DNA from: Zerene cesonia
Lineage: Eukaryota > Arthropoda > Insecta > Lepidoptera > Pieridae
DNA: 64,000 bases
Direction of reading: 5' to 3'
NCBI RefSeq assembly: GCF_012273895.1
Contig: NC_052106.1
Coordinates: forward strand, 1,860,001 to 1,924,000
Of the stretch, positions 10,833-22,008 are shown one piece after another. How positions within the stretch are numbered: the stretch's first letter is position 1; each line of letters opens with the position of its first letter. The position numbers and the translations under genes were made by a program. The notes below the pieces were generated by a model. It did no database searches. It worked only from the letters and a program-made list of their open reading frames with translations, and had not been told where the DNA came from.

Positions 10833-12718
10833 GTATACAATTAACTTTTCTTGAATCAACATTAAGAATGGAGCAATAATTTTAACATATTTAATGTAAA
10901 TTCTGTAGAATATTTTTGGAAGATGTGATTTTCGATTTACCCAAAGGTATTAGGTGAAAAACATAACAAAATCAGTTTGAAAAAATTATGTTTCTGTATG
11001 TTTATTTAATATATACTAATATTAAGCTAAAGTGTTTGTTTGGTAATGCTTATTTCAGGAAATATTGGTTCAAATTAGAAAACTTGTAATGTGTTGTATA
11101 GTCTATTTATTGAGGACAACTGTATATTAATCTTGCTACCTGTACTAGCACAAGCAGAGCATCAATTAAAATGTTGCATAAATATTTCTGTCTAGAGAAG
11201 ATGAATTTGTGTGCAACAATGGTATTATCATATAAAAATTCTGATACTATATCTCTCCAATTACAGGTGTGATTTTAATAAAGAAAGCTGGCGATGGATC
11301 TCAAAAAATCAAAGGTTGCTGGGACTCCATTCATGTAGTTGAAGTTGTTGAGAAGAGTTCTGGCCGCAATGCACACTACAAGCTCACTTCCACTGCAATG
11401 CTGTGGCTGCAGACCAATAAGGAAGGAAGCGGTACTATGAACCTTGGTGGCAGTCTGACTAGACAGGTTTGTTATGCTCTTAAAGAAAGTCTAAGGTTCG
11501 TAATGAACTATCATACAGTTAATTGCTTCTGCCCCAGATGTGTCACAATGCTAAATGTTAGCATGGGTCCTATCTTCAGAAACAAAGTCCTACTATAAAT
11601 TTTGGTCTTCTTCAATGTGAATGAAAGATAAACAAACACACTTTTATATTTATATTCTATTTAGGATATTGTGATGTGATAATAAGGATTTTGTAGATAT
11701 TTGTGTTAATTAGAGGCCACCTATACCACTTTTTAGGGTGACTTTTTGTAATATTTATAAAAATATAAAGCAACCTTTAAGTTTCCTTTGTAAATTGTTA
11801 TAATTCCGTTATATGATGTATTACTATTTATCATTTATTACATACATTTGTTGTTTGTTTTACAAATTACGCAAAAGATTAAATATTCAAAATCTATTAA
11901 TGTATGTAATATCTTTCGAGTTAATATTACCAAATTCCTTATAATACCTATACTAACTAGTACCTGAACTTGAAATGTATGTAATTTAATATTTCCAATA
12001 CAACTTTCAGGCTGAACAAGATACAGCTGTTAGTGATGTGACTCCACATATCGCCAATATTGGCCGCATGGTAGAAGATATGGAGAACAAGATCAGGAAT
12101 ACGTTGAATGATATTTATTTCGGTAAGTGAATAAGTTTTTCAGTTCTAAAAAAGGTATGGTTTCCGTTACTCAATTTACATGGGTATCTATAAATGACGT
12201 TATATATTGTTGCCTTTTTAAAAATTTCAAATGAAAATTAATATAAATACTCATTTAAGTTTTGACATGGAGACACACAATACACAAATGATCTAACAAT
12301 ATCAAATTAAATTGAAATAAAAATTAATAAGGGCAGAATAATTAGAAACTCTTTATTATTTATTTTAGTATTAGTAAATGCTTTACTAAACTTCATGAGT
12401 GGATATGTAAATAATTATAATGTTGCTTTAATTACAGCTAAGTGTTTAAATAACTTTTTTTTCACTTTTTGCAACATTTCTCATTGATGTTACTCCATTT
12501 TTAGCTGTGTTGTATGATGTGTAACTTTAGTATAGATATTTTATATTATGTACTTGACTAAAATACTTTATCAACCTGCTTAAACAGGTAAAACGAAGGA
12601 CATAGTGAACGGTCTCCGCTCGACTGTGCCAGCGAACGTGGCGCGGCAGAAGGCGGCGCTGCAGCACGACCTCGCCGAGGCGCTGCTACAGCGCCGGCAG
12701 GTGACACGCGCCGAATGA
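10448..12718 (+). CDS. cpb: F-actin-capping protein subunit beta
   Basis: This subunit forms, with the alpha subunit, the heterodimer that caps actin-filament barbed ends. Four exons, 10448-10832, 11267-11466, 12011-12122 and 12588-12718, join with matching phases to give 275 residues; adding a start Met from an upstream exon makes 276, the usual length for insect beta subunits. Landmarks are TEQQMDCALDLMRRLPPQQ at the start, DYNRDGDSYRSPWSN, SSVYLWDMDHGFAG across the first junction, GCWDSIHVVEV, LTSTAMLWLQTN, MNLGGSLTRQ and a C-terminal EALLQRR helix region (the actin-binding tentacle of the family). The exon at 10448 opens with ACAGAACAACAG, so the family's MTEQQ start implies a short first exon ending in ATG; Met at 10460 is an in-frame alternative. 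It is head-to-head with aPKC. Confidence 0.96.
11267..11466 (+). CDS. cpb: cpb exon, VILIKKAGDG to GSLTRQ
   Basis: The acceptor is TTACAG and the donor is GTTTGT after the CAG at 11464-11466. Two bases finish the Gly codon, then 66 codons follow to phase 0. Confidence 0.96.
12011..12122 (+). CDS. cpb: cpb exon, AEQDTAVSDV to NDIYFG
   Basis: The acceptor is CTTTCAG and the donor is GTAAGT after 12122. It encodes PHIANIGRMVEDMENKIRN, a highly conserved beta-subunit segment. Confidence 0.96.
12588..12718 (+). CDS. cpb: cpb last coding exon
   Basis: The acceptor is TTAAACAG. The frame encodes KTKDIVNGLRSTVPANVAR and ends RRQVTRAE with TGA at 12716-12718. GC content rises sharply here. A GTGACA inside the exon after RRQ is a weak alternative donor; the better donor is after the stop (GTGAGT at 12735). 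Confidence 0.93.
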
Positions 12719-13101
12719 GATACAGTACACACGGGTGAGTGGGTTGTATTTTAGATTTATTTATTTTTTTAGTAGTCGATTAAACCGTACTCTACAGTTT
12801 GATAGGTAATTGTTGTCTTTTGGTTCTGTTTTAAAATCGGGAGTAGTATCTCTCTCCAGGGTCGATGGTGATTTTTCTCGTAGTAAAGAATTATTTATTA
12901 TGTAAAAATACAGTTATTTGCATAATAAACAGATATAGAGTAGAAATTTCTGTCAAACGGCCTACAGTAAAAATTTATTAATAGAGAGTCAAGGTTTCGC
13001 TTTTACAATAATATTTATGATAGTATTAAAAAGTTTTGCTGCACTTGTTAGAATTTTGCATCTAACATAAATTAGTATATGGTACATATATTTGTACATA
13101 T

Positions 13102-13277
13102 CTAATATATAAAATTCTCGTGTCACAGTTTTCGTTGCCATACTCCTCCGAAACGGCTTGACCGATTTTGATGAAATTTTTTGTGCTTATCCGGTATCTA
13201 TGAGAATCGGCCAACATCTATTTTTCATACCTCTAAATGATAAGAGTAAGGCAGAACAGCGTTTGCCGGGTGCAGCT
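13102..13277 (+). repeat. Helitron-like fragment (TATAAAATTCTCGTGTCAC family)
   Basis: The fragment opens CTAATATATAAAATTCTCG, contains CTCCTCCGAAACGGCTTGACC, and ends GTTTGCCGGGTGCAGCTA. Related copies are at 48901-49080 and, reversed, in part of 18178-18362. The assignment to Helitrons rests on family resemblance only. Confidence 0.6.
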
Positions 13278-13427
13278 AGGCACATGAAACCGAAAGAGTA
13301 GAAGAAATTCGATTACTGTGGCAGGATCACGGGTGGCCGAGAGGCTAGGCGTTGCTACGGTTAGGCAAGAAACGCAGGTTCGAATCCTGCCTCGTGATCA
13401 AATTTTTTCTATTCTTTCAAAATTTCT
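13278..13427 (+). mobile_element. 150-bp tRNA-like element with terminal inverted repeats, copy 1
   Basis: A core at 13327-13398 folds as a tRNA: acceptor TCACGGG/CTCGTGA, D stem GCC/GGC, anticodon stem TTGCT/GGCAA, T arm GCAGG TTCGAAT CCTGC. It has a Pol III A box (TGGCCGAGAGG, 13334-13344) and a perfect B box (GGTTCGAATCC, 13377-13387). It is bounded by 22-base imperfect inverted repeats (13292-13313 and 13397-13418, 19 of 22 matching). A copy with only three differences is at 48246-48395. Position 33 of the anticodon loop is C, not the near-universal T, which argues against a working tRNA. No target duplication is obvious. Confidence 0.75.
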
Positions 13428-14479
13428 CATAACAACAATTATTAAATCAAATTACTGCTATTTTATAACACACTCAATTCTAAACTTAAGTTAAAAATGT
13501 CTAATACATTATAAAATTTATACAATTTTCCAAAAAACCCATTATAGTACTCATCAATGTATGAAATATACAAAACCATGGAATTTTGTAGCTCATTAGT
13601 CTTTAAATACTGTTAAATTTTATTGGCAAATTTAAATTAAGACATTCACAGTTCCAGTTTTCCATAGACCCAGCCTAACGACGATCGAACTCCCCCTTCC
13701 CATAGCCCTGATATTTAACTCCCATACTTTACAATAGTTAAACAGTTATATATCCATAAACATAACAATAAAGTTGAAATCTTGTCTAAAAAAATGCCTG
13801 TAGTAAGAACCAACAATCGCTAGAGAAGATAATGATAAGGATTACTGGACGCTGGTAGATGTAATTTTGTTTTTGAACAATAATTTAACACCTAGTTTAT
13901 TTATTGAGCGCACTAACAAAATTTTGTAATGTTTTTCGTTGCAGATGATTTGGAGTTTTTGGGTTAAAACTAACAACGACGATAGAAGTTCAAGATGGAA
14001 TTATTAATAATATGATGTAAAAATGTAGTAAACAAATATTATTTTTATGCATCCAATATGGTGCTTATAGTCCATATTGCTTTAACAATGTAATGTCTGT
14101 ACATAAAAATCTAAAATTGGCTGTTCTATTATCATACATATAAATTACTTATAAGAAAAAATCATTTCAATCAAAAGGTGTAAATGTCTAATGAAAGCAA
14201 CATTTTGGCTCAAACAATTTTTAAGATTGATATTTATGGACAATTTAATTTTAAGATGTATGAGAAAAACGTGATTAAATATAAACTTAGAATTGTTAGC
14301 CCAAACTATATCCATTTCATTTATTGCATTTACATTCATTATTTGTATTGTGAAGTAGAAAACGTATTTCATAAATAAGAAATTCAGTATATCTTGTTTT
14401 ATTTTAATATGATTAACCATAATGTATGAAAAGGAAGTTGTAATCTTTCGTGTTGCAATAGTTTTAATTGGCCTCTCTA

Positions 14480-14485
14480 AATAAA
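14480..14485 (+). terminator. Polyadenylation signal AATAAA for cpb
   Basis: The hexamer lies at the end of the inferred last cpb exon and is followed by a T-rich stretch. The link to cpb is inferred from position. Confidence 0.5.
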
Positions 14486-14505
14486 GATTTATTTATCTGA
14501 TATCA

Positions 14506-15521
14506 TTTGTTTTATTCTAAAAAGTTTCTTAATCAGTTGCCTCCTCGTTTCTAAAAAAGGCAGTTCGACATTTTGAAAATGTTACCCATAAAGAAGTGAT
14601 GTGAGCGCAGCTCGCAGTACACGGTCGGCGGACCGTCCGCGCTTCCCGCCCTGCAGATAGCTTCACTTCGCCTTATAAATTATAATTCTGTGGTATAATC
14701 ATTACTCCGACAGCGAGCATTTTCATTGGTTGACTAGAACTTTGGTGAACTTAGAACGCACGGTTCGTAAACAACTTCCCTTGGCATTAGTGAAACAACA
14801 AAAAAATTGTGTAGTCGACACATTTAGGAATAGAATAATTTTGGAATATACGATATAGGGCTTGATTACCATTTTGGGTTAAACCATTTAAAAGTGGGTT
14901 GTATCAACAGAAAAAGGCTACATTCTCCCCAAAAAGAGTCAAGTAAATATAAGAATATGCATAGCCTAGCCTGTTTATGTATACTCTAACATGTAATTAT
15001 GCTTAATTAAAGATTGATCTCAGTTAGAATGCGGCATTTATATGTTCTAAAATCTGAATGCATTTCAGTCAGTTACCGCAAAAAACAACAACTCAGCAAT
15101 AAAAAAAGAACAGAAAATAGATAAAGTACACAAATTTCATTATTTTCTCATATAGAAATGCATTGCATTATTATGAATGTCATGATAAAAGCTGCAAAGT
15201 AAGACATAAGCGTTTGTCATGGACGTAATTGTGGGTTTGTAAATCTAATAAGGCAGTGAATGGACCGAAAATGCAAAAATAAATTACTAAAATTACTACC
15301 ATATTGTAAAATAATTATTACTATTCACTCTGTGGTGACAACTGTCGGTATAAGAAATATTTTATATCTGTGCTCGATGTGAGTTGTGAGTTGTGACAGT
15401 TAAGGGATGGGTAATATAACAATAAACTTTCAAAAATATTGCGAAGTTTTATGATATTTTCCTATTTACCTTTTTTGTTTATTTATAATTTCATAACTCA
15501 TGCATATTACGAAGAGAAGAA
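14506..15521. other. Intergenic region, cpb to Daxx-like gene
   Basis: The stretch is mostly AT-rich and without coding signal. A GC-rich patch at 14600-14665 includes a small perfect hairpin, ACGGTC (14621-14626) with GACCGT (14631-14636). The Daxx-like promoter and any 5'UTR must lie here but no core element is convincing. Confidence 0.5.
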
Positions 15522-15572
15522 ATGAACTGTGATATTGTAGATTTATCCCAAGAATCGCCTGATGATGATTGT
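15522..15572 (+). CDS. DLP: Daxx-like exon 1 (17 codons)
   Basis: It runs from ATG at 15522 to a GTGAGC donor after 15572 in phase 0. It encodes MNCDIVDLSQESPDDDC, a hydrophobic core followed by acidic residues, as in a SUMO-interacting motif. Confidence 0.8.
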
Positions 15573-18500
15573 GTGAGCAAATAAGAATTTAATAAATCCA
15601 CCTATAAATCAATTCACCAAAGCATACGTTACTAGCTAGACTTTTTATTAACAAGTATATTTGACGAGAATAGTTTGGTCAATTACGTGAACTAAAAAAA
15701 AGTCTATACATATATCACTTTCAAATTAATGAAATCTTGTAAATGCATCATAACATTAATTTGGATATGTCTCTGTATGACTATAATAAAAAAAAAATCG
15801 TCAATCATCTTATAATTGAAATTTATATTTTAGGAGATCCTTGTGGACAATAACTGTAGTCTTGCATTTTTAAATATAGATTTACAAACAGAAGATGTTA
15901 TACCTGAGCTGGCAGAGTTAATAAAACAATGTCTTAAAATAGAAAATTCGACAGGAATGATGAGAGTGATCAAGAGATCTCTCATGAGATTATATAAAGA
16001 AGCATGTCCAAATTATTTACAATCAACACAATTTAGAACGCTAGTCAACAATACCTCACATTTAATAGTTAGAGAACCTCATTTTAAATTTTTCCACATT
16101 AAGAGTTTGTGTGAGGCTTTGAAATCAAATAAAAAACGAAAAAGAGCTGAATTAGTAACTTTAGGACCTTGTACCAAGAGTGAGTATTCACTTTATTAAC
16201 ATTCTTATTCTCTGTTTTATTTAAGGACCTTATTCTGAAATTATAATTTAAGGGTTTTAAATTAAAAATGTTTTGTTTATTAGCTTGATACATCTTCATA
16301 TTGATCTTAACCAATTGTATGTTTTCCCAATTTTATAAATATACATATTGTAACAGGAATTTTTCACTTCATAATTTCAAAACATGTTCATTATAAAAGC
16401 AACAAAATCACTTAAATAAATCAAGAATTAATTGTAAATTCCAACCATTAATAATATGAAATTTACAGGGAAAGCTCAATTTGCAAGTGATGCTAAAAGG
16501 AGAAAGATAGAAATTATTAATTTAGATGACATTGAAGATGAAGAAAGAGATAAACATAAGGAGGTTGTGGTTCCTAAAGTAACTGTAGATGAAAAAGAAA
16601 GTAAATGCCTAGATAATAAAATAGAAATTCTAATACCTCCCATTGATGTGCCCATTGACATGCATGAACAATGGCTGCACCAACATAGAATACCAGAAAA
16701 TCAAAATAATCATCAATTCTATTCAAATGATAATACTATACCCATTGAAATAATACATGATAAAAAAGCAGACAATATAAAAAATGAAGATCCAACGTTG
16801 TCTGTAGTTCAAAGAATTGAACAAGCCAATAATGAAAATGTGAAACAATTAAGAATTAAACGGATTGAATCTGAAATAGCAGATTTAAAAACTCTAATTG
16901 AACAGTTGGATAAGGCGGAAGTTAAAGACAATTCAAAAAATTCACCATATGTCTTAAGTGAATTGTATGTATCTATAGATACTGTTTTTGCATTGATTTA
17001 TACATAAGTGAATCATTTTATAAGATTTTATATATGTTTTATGAAGTAGCTGCTGTGTTTTGAAGTAGGTTGTACTAATGACTCTAAATATTACCTTTAG
17101 TATATTGTATACATTGACTGTTAGATATTATCAATAATAAATACATCACAACTGTAAGAAATCAATTATTGTTTATCCCATTATTTAAATTACAGATATA
17201 AAGAAAAAGTTGTGAAGTTGTACCAAGAATTGTGTGCCCTCACAGATTCACAACCCGTGAAGAGGCATGAAATCCACATAAAAGTTTCAGAGGGCCATGC
17301 CGAAGGACCAGCGAGAATCCTTGAAAATCTGCTAAATAACAACTTGAGAAGCAATGGTTACCCACCCTTTCCAACTTTTGCTCAAGTTAAGAAGTGTGTG
17401 GATATCGCCAATATTAAATATAATCTTGCTTGGCGCCCAACGCAAATTTATCGGGAAGGTTTGTACAATGTCTACTCATATCAATTATAAAATATTTTTT
17501 TGATAATAAAAACGCAATTTACATTTTACTAACGGACCACCAATTTATATATGATATAGCCAATAGCACTTAGACATCACATATATTATATCCAACATTT
17601 AATGAATTTTCGAAATGGGTCCCATAGTGCCAAACTAGCAAACACCCTTCAGCCTTAAATATTTTATTATTATTGATATGAATTATATATAAATAGGTAA
17701 TTTAAATTGTGTATTATCAGATATTGAAAAATAAAATTAAAACTCCTTCATAGTGTTCAACAATTCCTTTCTCTGTAATATAATAGCTAATTAATTTTAT
17801 TTCGATGATACCAAATAAAGGTATATATCTTTCACATTCATATTTTGATAGTTGTCTTATATTATGTTCGATAGCGATTGAATCTAATAGACTTTTAATT
17901 ATCAGCGTTAGAATTATTCACGCGATGCGGTCGAGCGTTACAAAAGTTGCGGCAACAGAGAGAGTGGGGCCACTTATGGTCGCGAGTCAAACGAGAGGAT
18001 TGTGAAGATCCTGCCGACAGTGACGAATTGTTAAAGGCGAGATTGGAGGCGAATATGGAAATTGCGAAACGGAAGGAAAATGATATTCTCGATCGGTGAG
18101 AGCCCCCTAAAAATAATTTTTGTTAACAATAAAATGTACAGTATATTATGTTGAAATTAATATCGTTCTATAACCATACTAGCTGCGCCCCGCGGTTTCA
18201 CCCGCGTAAGTCCGTATCCCGTAGGAATATCGGGATAAAAAATAGATGTTGGCCGATTCTCAGACCTACCCAATATGCTTACCAAATTTCAGAGGAATCG
18301 GTGAAGCCGTTTCGGAGGAGTATGGCAACGAAAACTGTGACACGAGAATTTTATATATATAACCATATGTAAAATTGTGTGTTTTTAAGAGATTAAATAT
18401 ATACAAAAAGGTCAAGGTTATAATATGAATTTACAAACCTTTCTGCTACTATGCAATAATAATGTTGTGTAGTGTAGATTCATTATCGAAATCATTAGAT

Positions 18501-18978
18501 AGATTTGATTTCATCATTTCATTTTTAAATTTCTTAGTCTTTAATTTTAATCTATATTGGTTTAAATTTAAAGCTTTATTTATAATCATTTATTTTCAGA
18601 TACGCATCCCTCGAATACAAATTGGCCACAGGCGATGTTGATACCACACAAAGTGTTCAAAGTGTAAATGGTACATCACAAAATCATAAAGTGGTAAAGG
18701 ATGCTAGTGATGATAGTGGAAGTGAAAGTGATATAGTGTGGGATGATGATCATTACATTGATGGTGAAATGTGTCAACCTGTTCCCGTTAAAGTAGAAAG
18801 TAACCAAATCGAAGTTGGTGGTAGTACTTCAGTGAAAGAGGAATGTGAAGTGAAGAATGAAGATGTATCGAAATTATTGGAAAAACTCGGCGATGATTAT
18901 ACAACGAAAATAATAGATATAGAAGATCCATTTCTAACTGTTGAAATTTCAGATAGTTCTGATGAAGAAGTTTTATAG
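15522..18978 (+). CDS. DLP: Daxx-like protein (histone H3.3 chaperone family)
   Basis: Six exons (15522-15572, 15834-16179, 16469-16964, 17196-17458, 17906-18095, 18600-18978) join with matching phases to 574 residues. Daxx in animals carries H3.3-H4 and works with ATRX, and binds SUMOylated partners. Residues about 30-130 match the Daxx helical bundle (ending NNTSHLIVREPHFKFFHIKS then the basic NKKRKR). Residues about 299-455 match the histone-binding domain (VVKLYQELCALTDSQPV, FPTFAQVKKCVDIA, CEDPADSDELLKARLEAN, DRYASLEYK). A likely coiled coil lies at about 255-292. SUMO-interacting-like motifs sit at residues 5-8 (IVDL then acidic), 148-151 (IINLDDIEDEE) and 562-565 (TVEISDSSDEE). The start is the first ATG in frame, giving MNCDIVDL, which parallels the N-terminal motif of vertebrate Daxx. 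Assignment is by remembered family pattern, not a search. Confidence 0.88.
15834..16179 (+). CDS. DLP: Daxx-like exon 2, helical bundle
   Basis: The acceptor is ATTTTAG and the donor GTGAGT follows 16179. It encodes EILVDNNCSLAFLNIDL through NKKRKRAELVTLG and ends in phase 1. Confidence 0.9.
16469..16964 (+). CDS. DLP: Daxx-like exon 3, linker with NLS-like, SIM-like and coiled-coil segments
   Basis: The acceptor is TTTACAG and the donor GTATGT. It encodes KAQFASDAKRRKIEIINLDD, a charged linker, and a leucine/isoleucine heptad stretch before SPYVLSE. Phases fit both neighbours. Confidence 0.9.
17196..17458 (+). CDS. DLP: Daxx-like exon 4, histone-binding domain part 1
   Basis: The acceptor is ATTACAG and the donor GTTTGT. 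It encodes YKEKVVKLYQELCALTD through RPTQIYRE. Confidence 0.93.
17906..18095 (+). CDS. DLP: Daxx-like exon 5, histone-binding domain part 2
   Basis: The acceptor is AATTATCAG and the donor GTGAGA. It encodes LELFTRCGRALQKLRQQRE, then CEDPADSDELLKARLEAN and AKRKENDILD. The alternative frame across this exon is only a shadow. Confidence 0.92.
18178..18362 (-). repeat. Helitron-like fragment in the last Daxx-like intron
   Basis: It opens ACTAGCTGCGCCCCGCGG and contains TCCCGTAGGAATATCGGG, as in the copies at 30712-30912 and 55187-55344, then ends like the reverse of 13102-13277. It therefore looks like a hybrid of two related ends. Confidence 0.6.
18600..18978 (+). CDS. DLP: Daxx-like last exon
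   Basis: The acceptor is ATTTTCAG. It completes DRYASLEYK, continues as a serine- and acid-rich tail (DSGSESDIVWDDD), and ends FLTVEISDSSDEEVL with TAG at 18976-18978. An AATAAA at 18990-18995 lies just after the stop. Confidence 0.92.
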
Positions 18979-18989
18979 TATTATTTGAA

Positions 18990-18995
18990 AATAAA
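18990..18995 (+). terminator. Polyadenylation signal AATAAA for Daxx-like gene
   Basis: The hexamer lies 12 bases after the stop codon, implying a very short 3'UTR if used. Confidence 0.6.
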
Positions 18996-21936
18996 TAATT
19001 TTTCGTGTTTTATAGTTGTAATATATTTTTTTGTTGTGTTGAATAGTACATTTATCGCGAAAGGCTCACCTCATGTATAACGGTGGTTTCGGGGCACAAC
19101 TATTTATTGTATAGCTAGACGTTTTAACTAGACGTTTGTCCCAGCTTTGCCTGAATATCAAGATCCCTGTTTTATCCCAAGGGATCATTTAATCGGGATA
19201 AAAAGTAAGTCGGTTAATACCCTGTCTGTATACCAAATTTCATCAAAATTCGTTGTAGTTTCAGTGATTGACGAACAAACATCCAAACAAATAAACTTTC
19301 ACATTTATATGTGTGATACAATGAATTGTGATGGTATATAGCCCTTAAATAGAAAAGTAAATTGCCTCTATATATTTACACTTATAATTCGTGTGTTCAC
19401 AGAACATCCAATCGTGAACCAATTCAAAAATTCTCTTTTTTTTATATTACTCTAAAATCTGAATGTACTATAGAAGTGAATGTTAAGATATATCTGTGTC
19501 CTGGGAATACAAACACGTATTCCCCTAGCTACAAAGTTATGAATATTCAAACTTTCTTTGGCAAATATTTAGTGTCCAATTGTGAATAGTTAATTGTGAG
19601 TAGAAGCAGTTTTCGGGAAAATCTATAAAAATGGTGTCACTGGGAGAACCAGCGGCATTTTCTTGGTAGATAGATTCGGTTTCTTCATTACTCTCGTAAC
19701 GTTAATTTTGCTAATATATTACATACTAATATCATAAATTCGAGTACCTGTCTACCTGCTACCCTTACACGCCTAAACCACTGAACCAATTTTAATAAAA
19801 TTTGACATAAACCGATAACATTTCGCAAGGACATACGGTACTTTTTACCGCGAGAAAACTTCACATTCCCACGGGAAACAAAGTAAATCAGCAGAGAAGC
19901 ACAGCTGCGTCGCTTTCTTCGGCTGCGTTACCATGATTATACGAGATAAGAATACTATCTTACGAAAAGTTGTTCAGCGTCATTTTGGCGACATGCGAAA
20001 ATCTAGAATCTACCTGCATTAACCTGGAGATATGAAAATACTATCAAAAGAAAAGTGATAAACACTTTTTGGTAACAGGCTACGTTAGTTCTACTGAATT
20101 TCTCCAATGTGCAGCTTTTCTCTCAGCCACTTACAGAATTTTGACAAGTAATTACGTGTGATTCGTCATATAAATATTTAAATATACACTAAAATACCAA
20201 TGAGCTTATGGGTGATATATTGTTACTAAAACTGTATTGCGCATTTGATTATAATCGATCTACTATATATGGTCGACTAACATGCAATATTAAAATTAAC
20301 AAAAAACTACATAGTCCTCTAATTTTAACTAATACTTTAAAACTATATAAGGGTCAGAAATAAAAAGCAAAATTAAAAAAAAAAGGAATCACAACTCACG
20401 GTGTTCATTTTGTACAGATTTAATTCGACAGACCGTTAAATACTTATGAATTATTACTGCGTTCACATTTAGCGTTACTATGTAATTCGGTATTGTTTGA
20501 CATCGACAAAAACAACACGTAGAAAATTGCAGAATTGATTATTGAACTGTTTACTAATCTTACGTATGTACAAACCCATAGAACTAATCACCGTCTCACA
20601 GATATTAGAACCTTCCCGCGCCCATTATAATTCAAGTTAAAATTAACGCATTTCATCGGTTCGTTCACATGGTCTCTGCGTATTTACGCTTATCGAGTGC
20701 AATAATTTATACCTTACCTTATAACCATGTGCACAGAGATAAATACCGATTTTCATAAAAACGGTAAGTTTATTATAAAAACATTGAATTGATGCAAACA
20801 ATACTTCATACTCACAACAGGATATCGAGAATTAGTTCCCAAAAAAAGTATCGTTTTGAACTAAAGTATTTTATTTTACACCACCCGATGCCTTTACAAA
20901 TACTTTAGAAGATGCGACTTCATTAAAAAACCTGATTACAAGCTGCTAGTATAAAAAATAACCAACAATAACGATTATGCAATTTCGACAAAATGTACAA
21001 TTCGCTGAAATCGGTGAAGTGTCCGCTTTTATAACGGATCGACTAAAATGCGATGAAATTGAATGCATAAAAAAATATCTCTCATAGGGCCTTACCTTAC
21101 ATTCTTACATTAATTTCGTCTTTGACAATAGATGTTGGAATACACGCTAGAGTACCCTAAGCCCTTGAAGGCAACACTTGCCAGGGAACGGCTGCAGAAG
21201 GAAGGCCAAGCTTAGCTAGACGTACAAAACTATTTCCAAATCTAAAAATGCATTTCAGTCTTTGCTGAAGGAGTGACAGTGGTCAGTCTCGTCACAGATA
21301 CAAAATTATTTTCTGTTCGGATGAGTATAAAAAATTTATAGAGGTGGCAAGTGTTATCCAAAAGGGACGATCTCGCTTCGAGTAAAGGACCAATCAATCA
21401 CACACCACATTCAAGAATTTTCCTTTATTTCTATTTTTTTTTGGATTTTCTCTTTTTACGTTTATGTATATTAATTTAGCATTAAAGTATGGTAATAACT
21501 TCAAGTTTGCGTCTATCCTTCCGTAAGATTAAACAGCTATAAACAATAATATCCACGGGATACCGCCGTGCGCAACGTAACGTTAACGTCAAGCGAAAGA
21601 CACGAAACAAAACAAAACAAACATGAAGTTCCGGAGCGGCGACGCGCCTGCTCGCGAGCGATGTGGGCCCGGGGCCCGGAGCCCGGAGCCCGGAGCCCGG
21701 CTCCTAGCGAAAACTTGCACTATCCATGTTCCATCCATAAGTACCAGAGTTTTCGTTAAAAGTCAGTTTCGCAAGCGGAGATTAGGCTAAATGAATTTGA
21801 TCGCGTACGGTTCGCAAGCGCGTCGGACCGCTGTATCTCTATGTTAAATTATACATAATATTATGTTTTACATGTATGTAAGAGTTGTTGATTGTAAAAA
21901 ATTATATGTTATAATCCCTATAAATGCTGTGTTGGT
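18996..21936. other. Intergenic region between convergent Daxx-like and eIF5A genes
   Basis: No exon was supported. It contains diverged interspersed repeats at about 19085-19335 (with the CAAATTTCATCAAAATTCGT block) and 19745-19890 (with ACCACTGAACCAATTTTAAT), and a GC-rich tandem patch at 21665-21703. The eIF5A 3'UTR should occupy the right end, but no clear polyadenylation signal was found. Confidence 0.5.
21665..21703. repeat. GC-rich tandem repeat (CCCGGAG units)
   Basis: Three adjoining CCCGGAG units follow GGGCCCGGGG. It is the most GC-rich spot in an AT-rich neighbourhood. Confidence 0.8.
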
Positions 21937-22008
21937 TTATTTGTCGAGAGCTGTGTTTGCCTTCACCGCAATCACGCATTCTTCGCCGCAGGACTTGAGC
22001 ACAGTGCA
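21937..22008 (-). CDS. eIF5A: eIF5A last coding exon
   Basis: The acceptor CCAG precedes 22008 on the minus strand. It encodes CTVLKSCGEECVIAVKANTA then LDK, with TAA at 21939-21937, in phase 0 after KELL. It lies about 2.9 kb from the previous exon and is too short to show as a long open frame. Confidence 0.95.
   Translation of the reverse strand, partial: CTVLKSCGEECVIAVKANTALDK

Larger units (their letters stand above)
12719..14505 (+). other. cpb: cpb 3'UTR with an intron
   Basis: Sixteen bases after the stop codon a strong donor (CGG|GTGAGT, 12735) opens an intron that probably closes at the acceptor GTTGCAG before 13945. The last exon would run to an AATAAA at 14480-14485. The intron contains a Helitron-like fragment and a tRNA-like element. 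Confidence 0.6.

Noticed and set aside
13327..13398. Functional tRNA gene (loop would read GGT, threonine)
   Set aside because: The cloverleaf is good, but position 33 is C instead of T, and the same unit recurs with its flanks at 48296, so it is better read as a repeat element.
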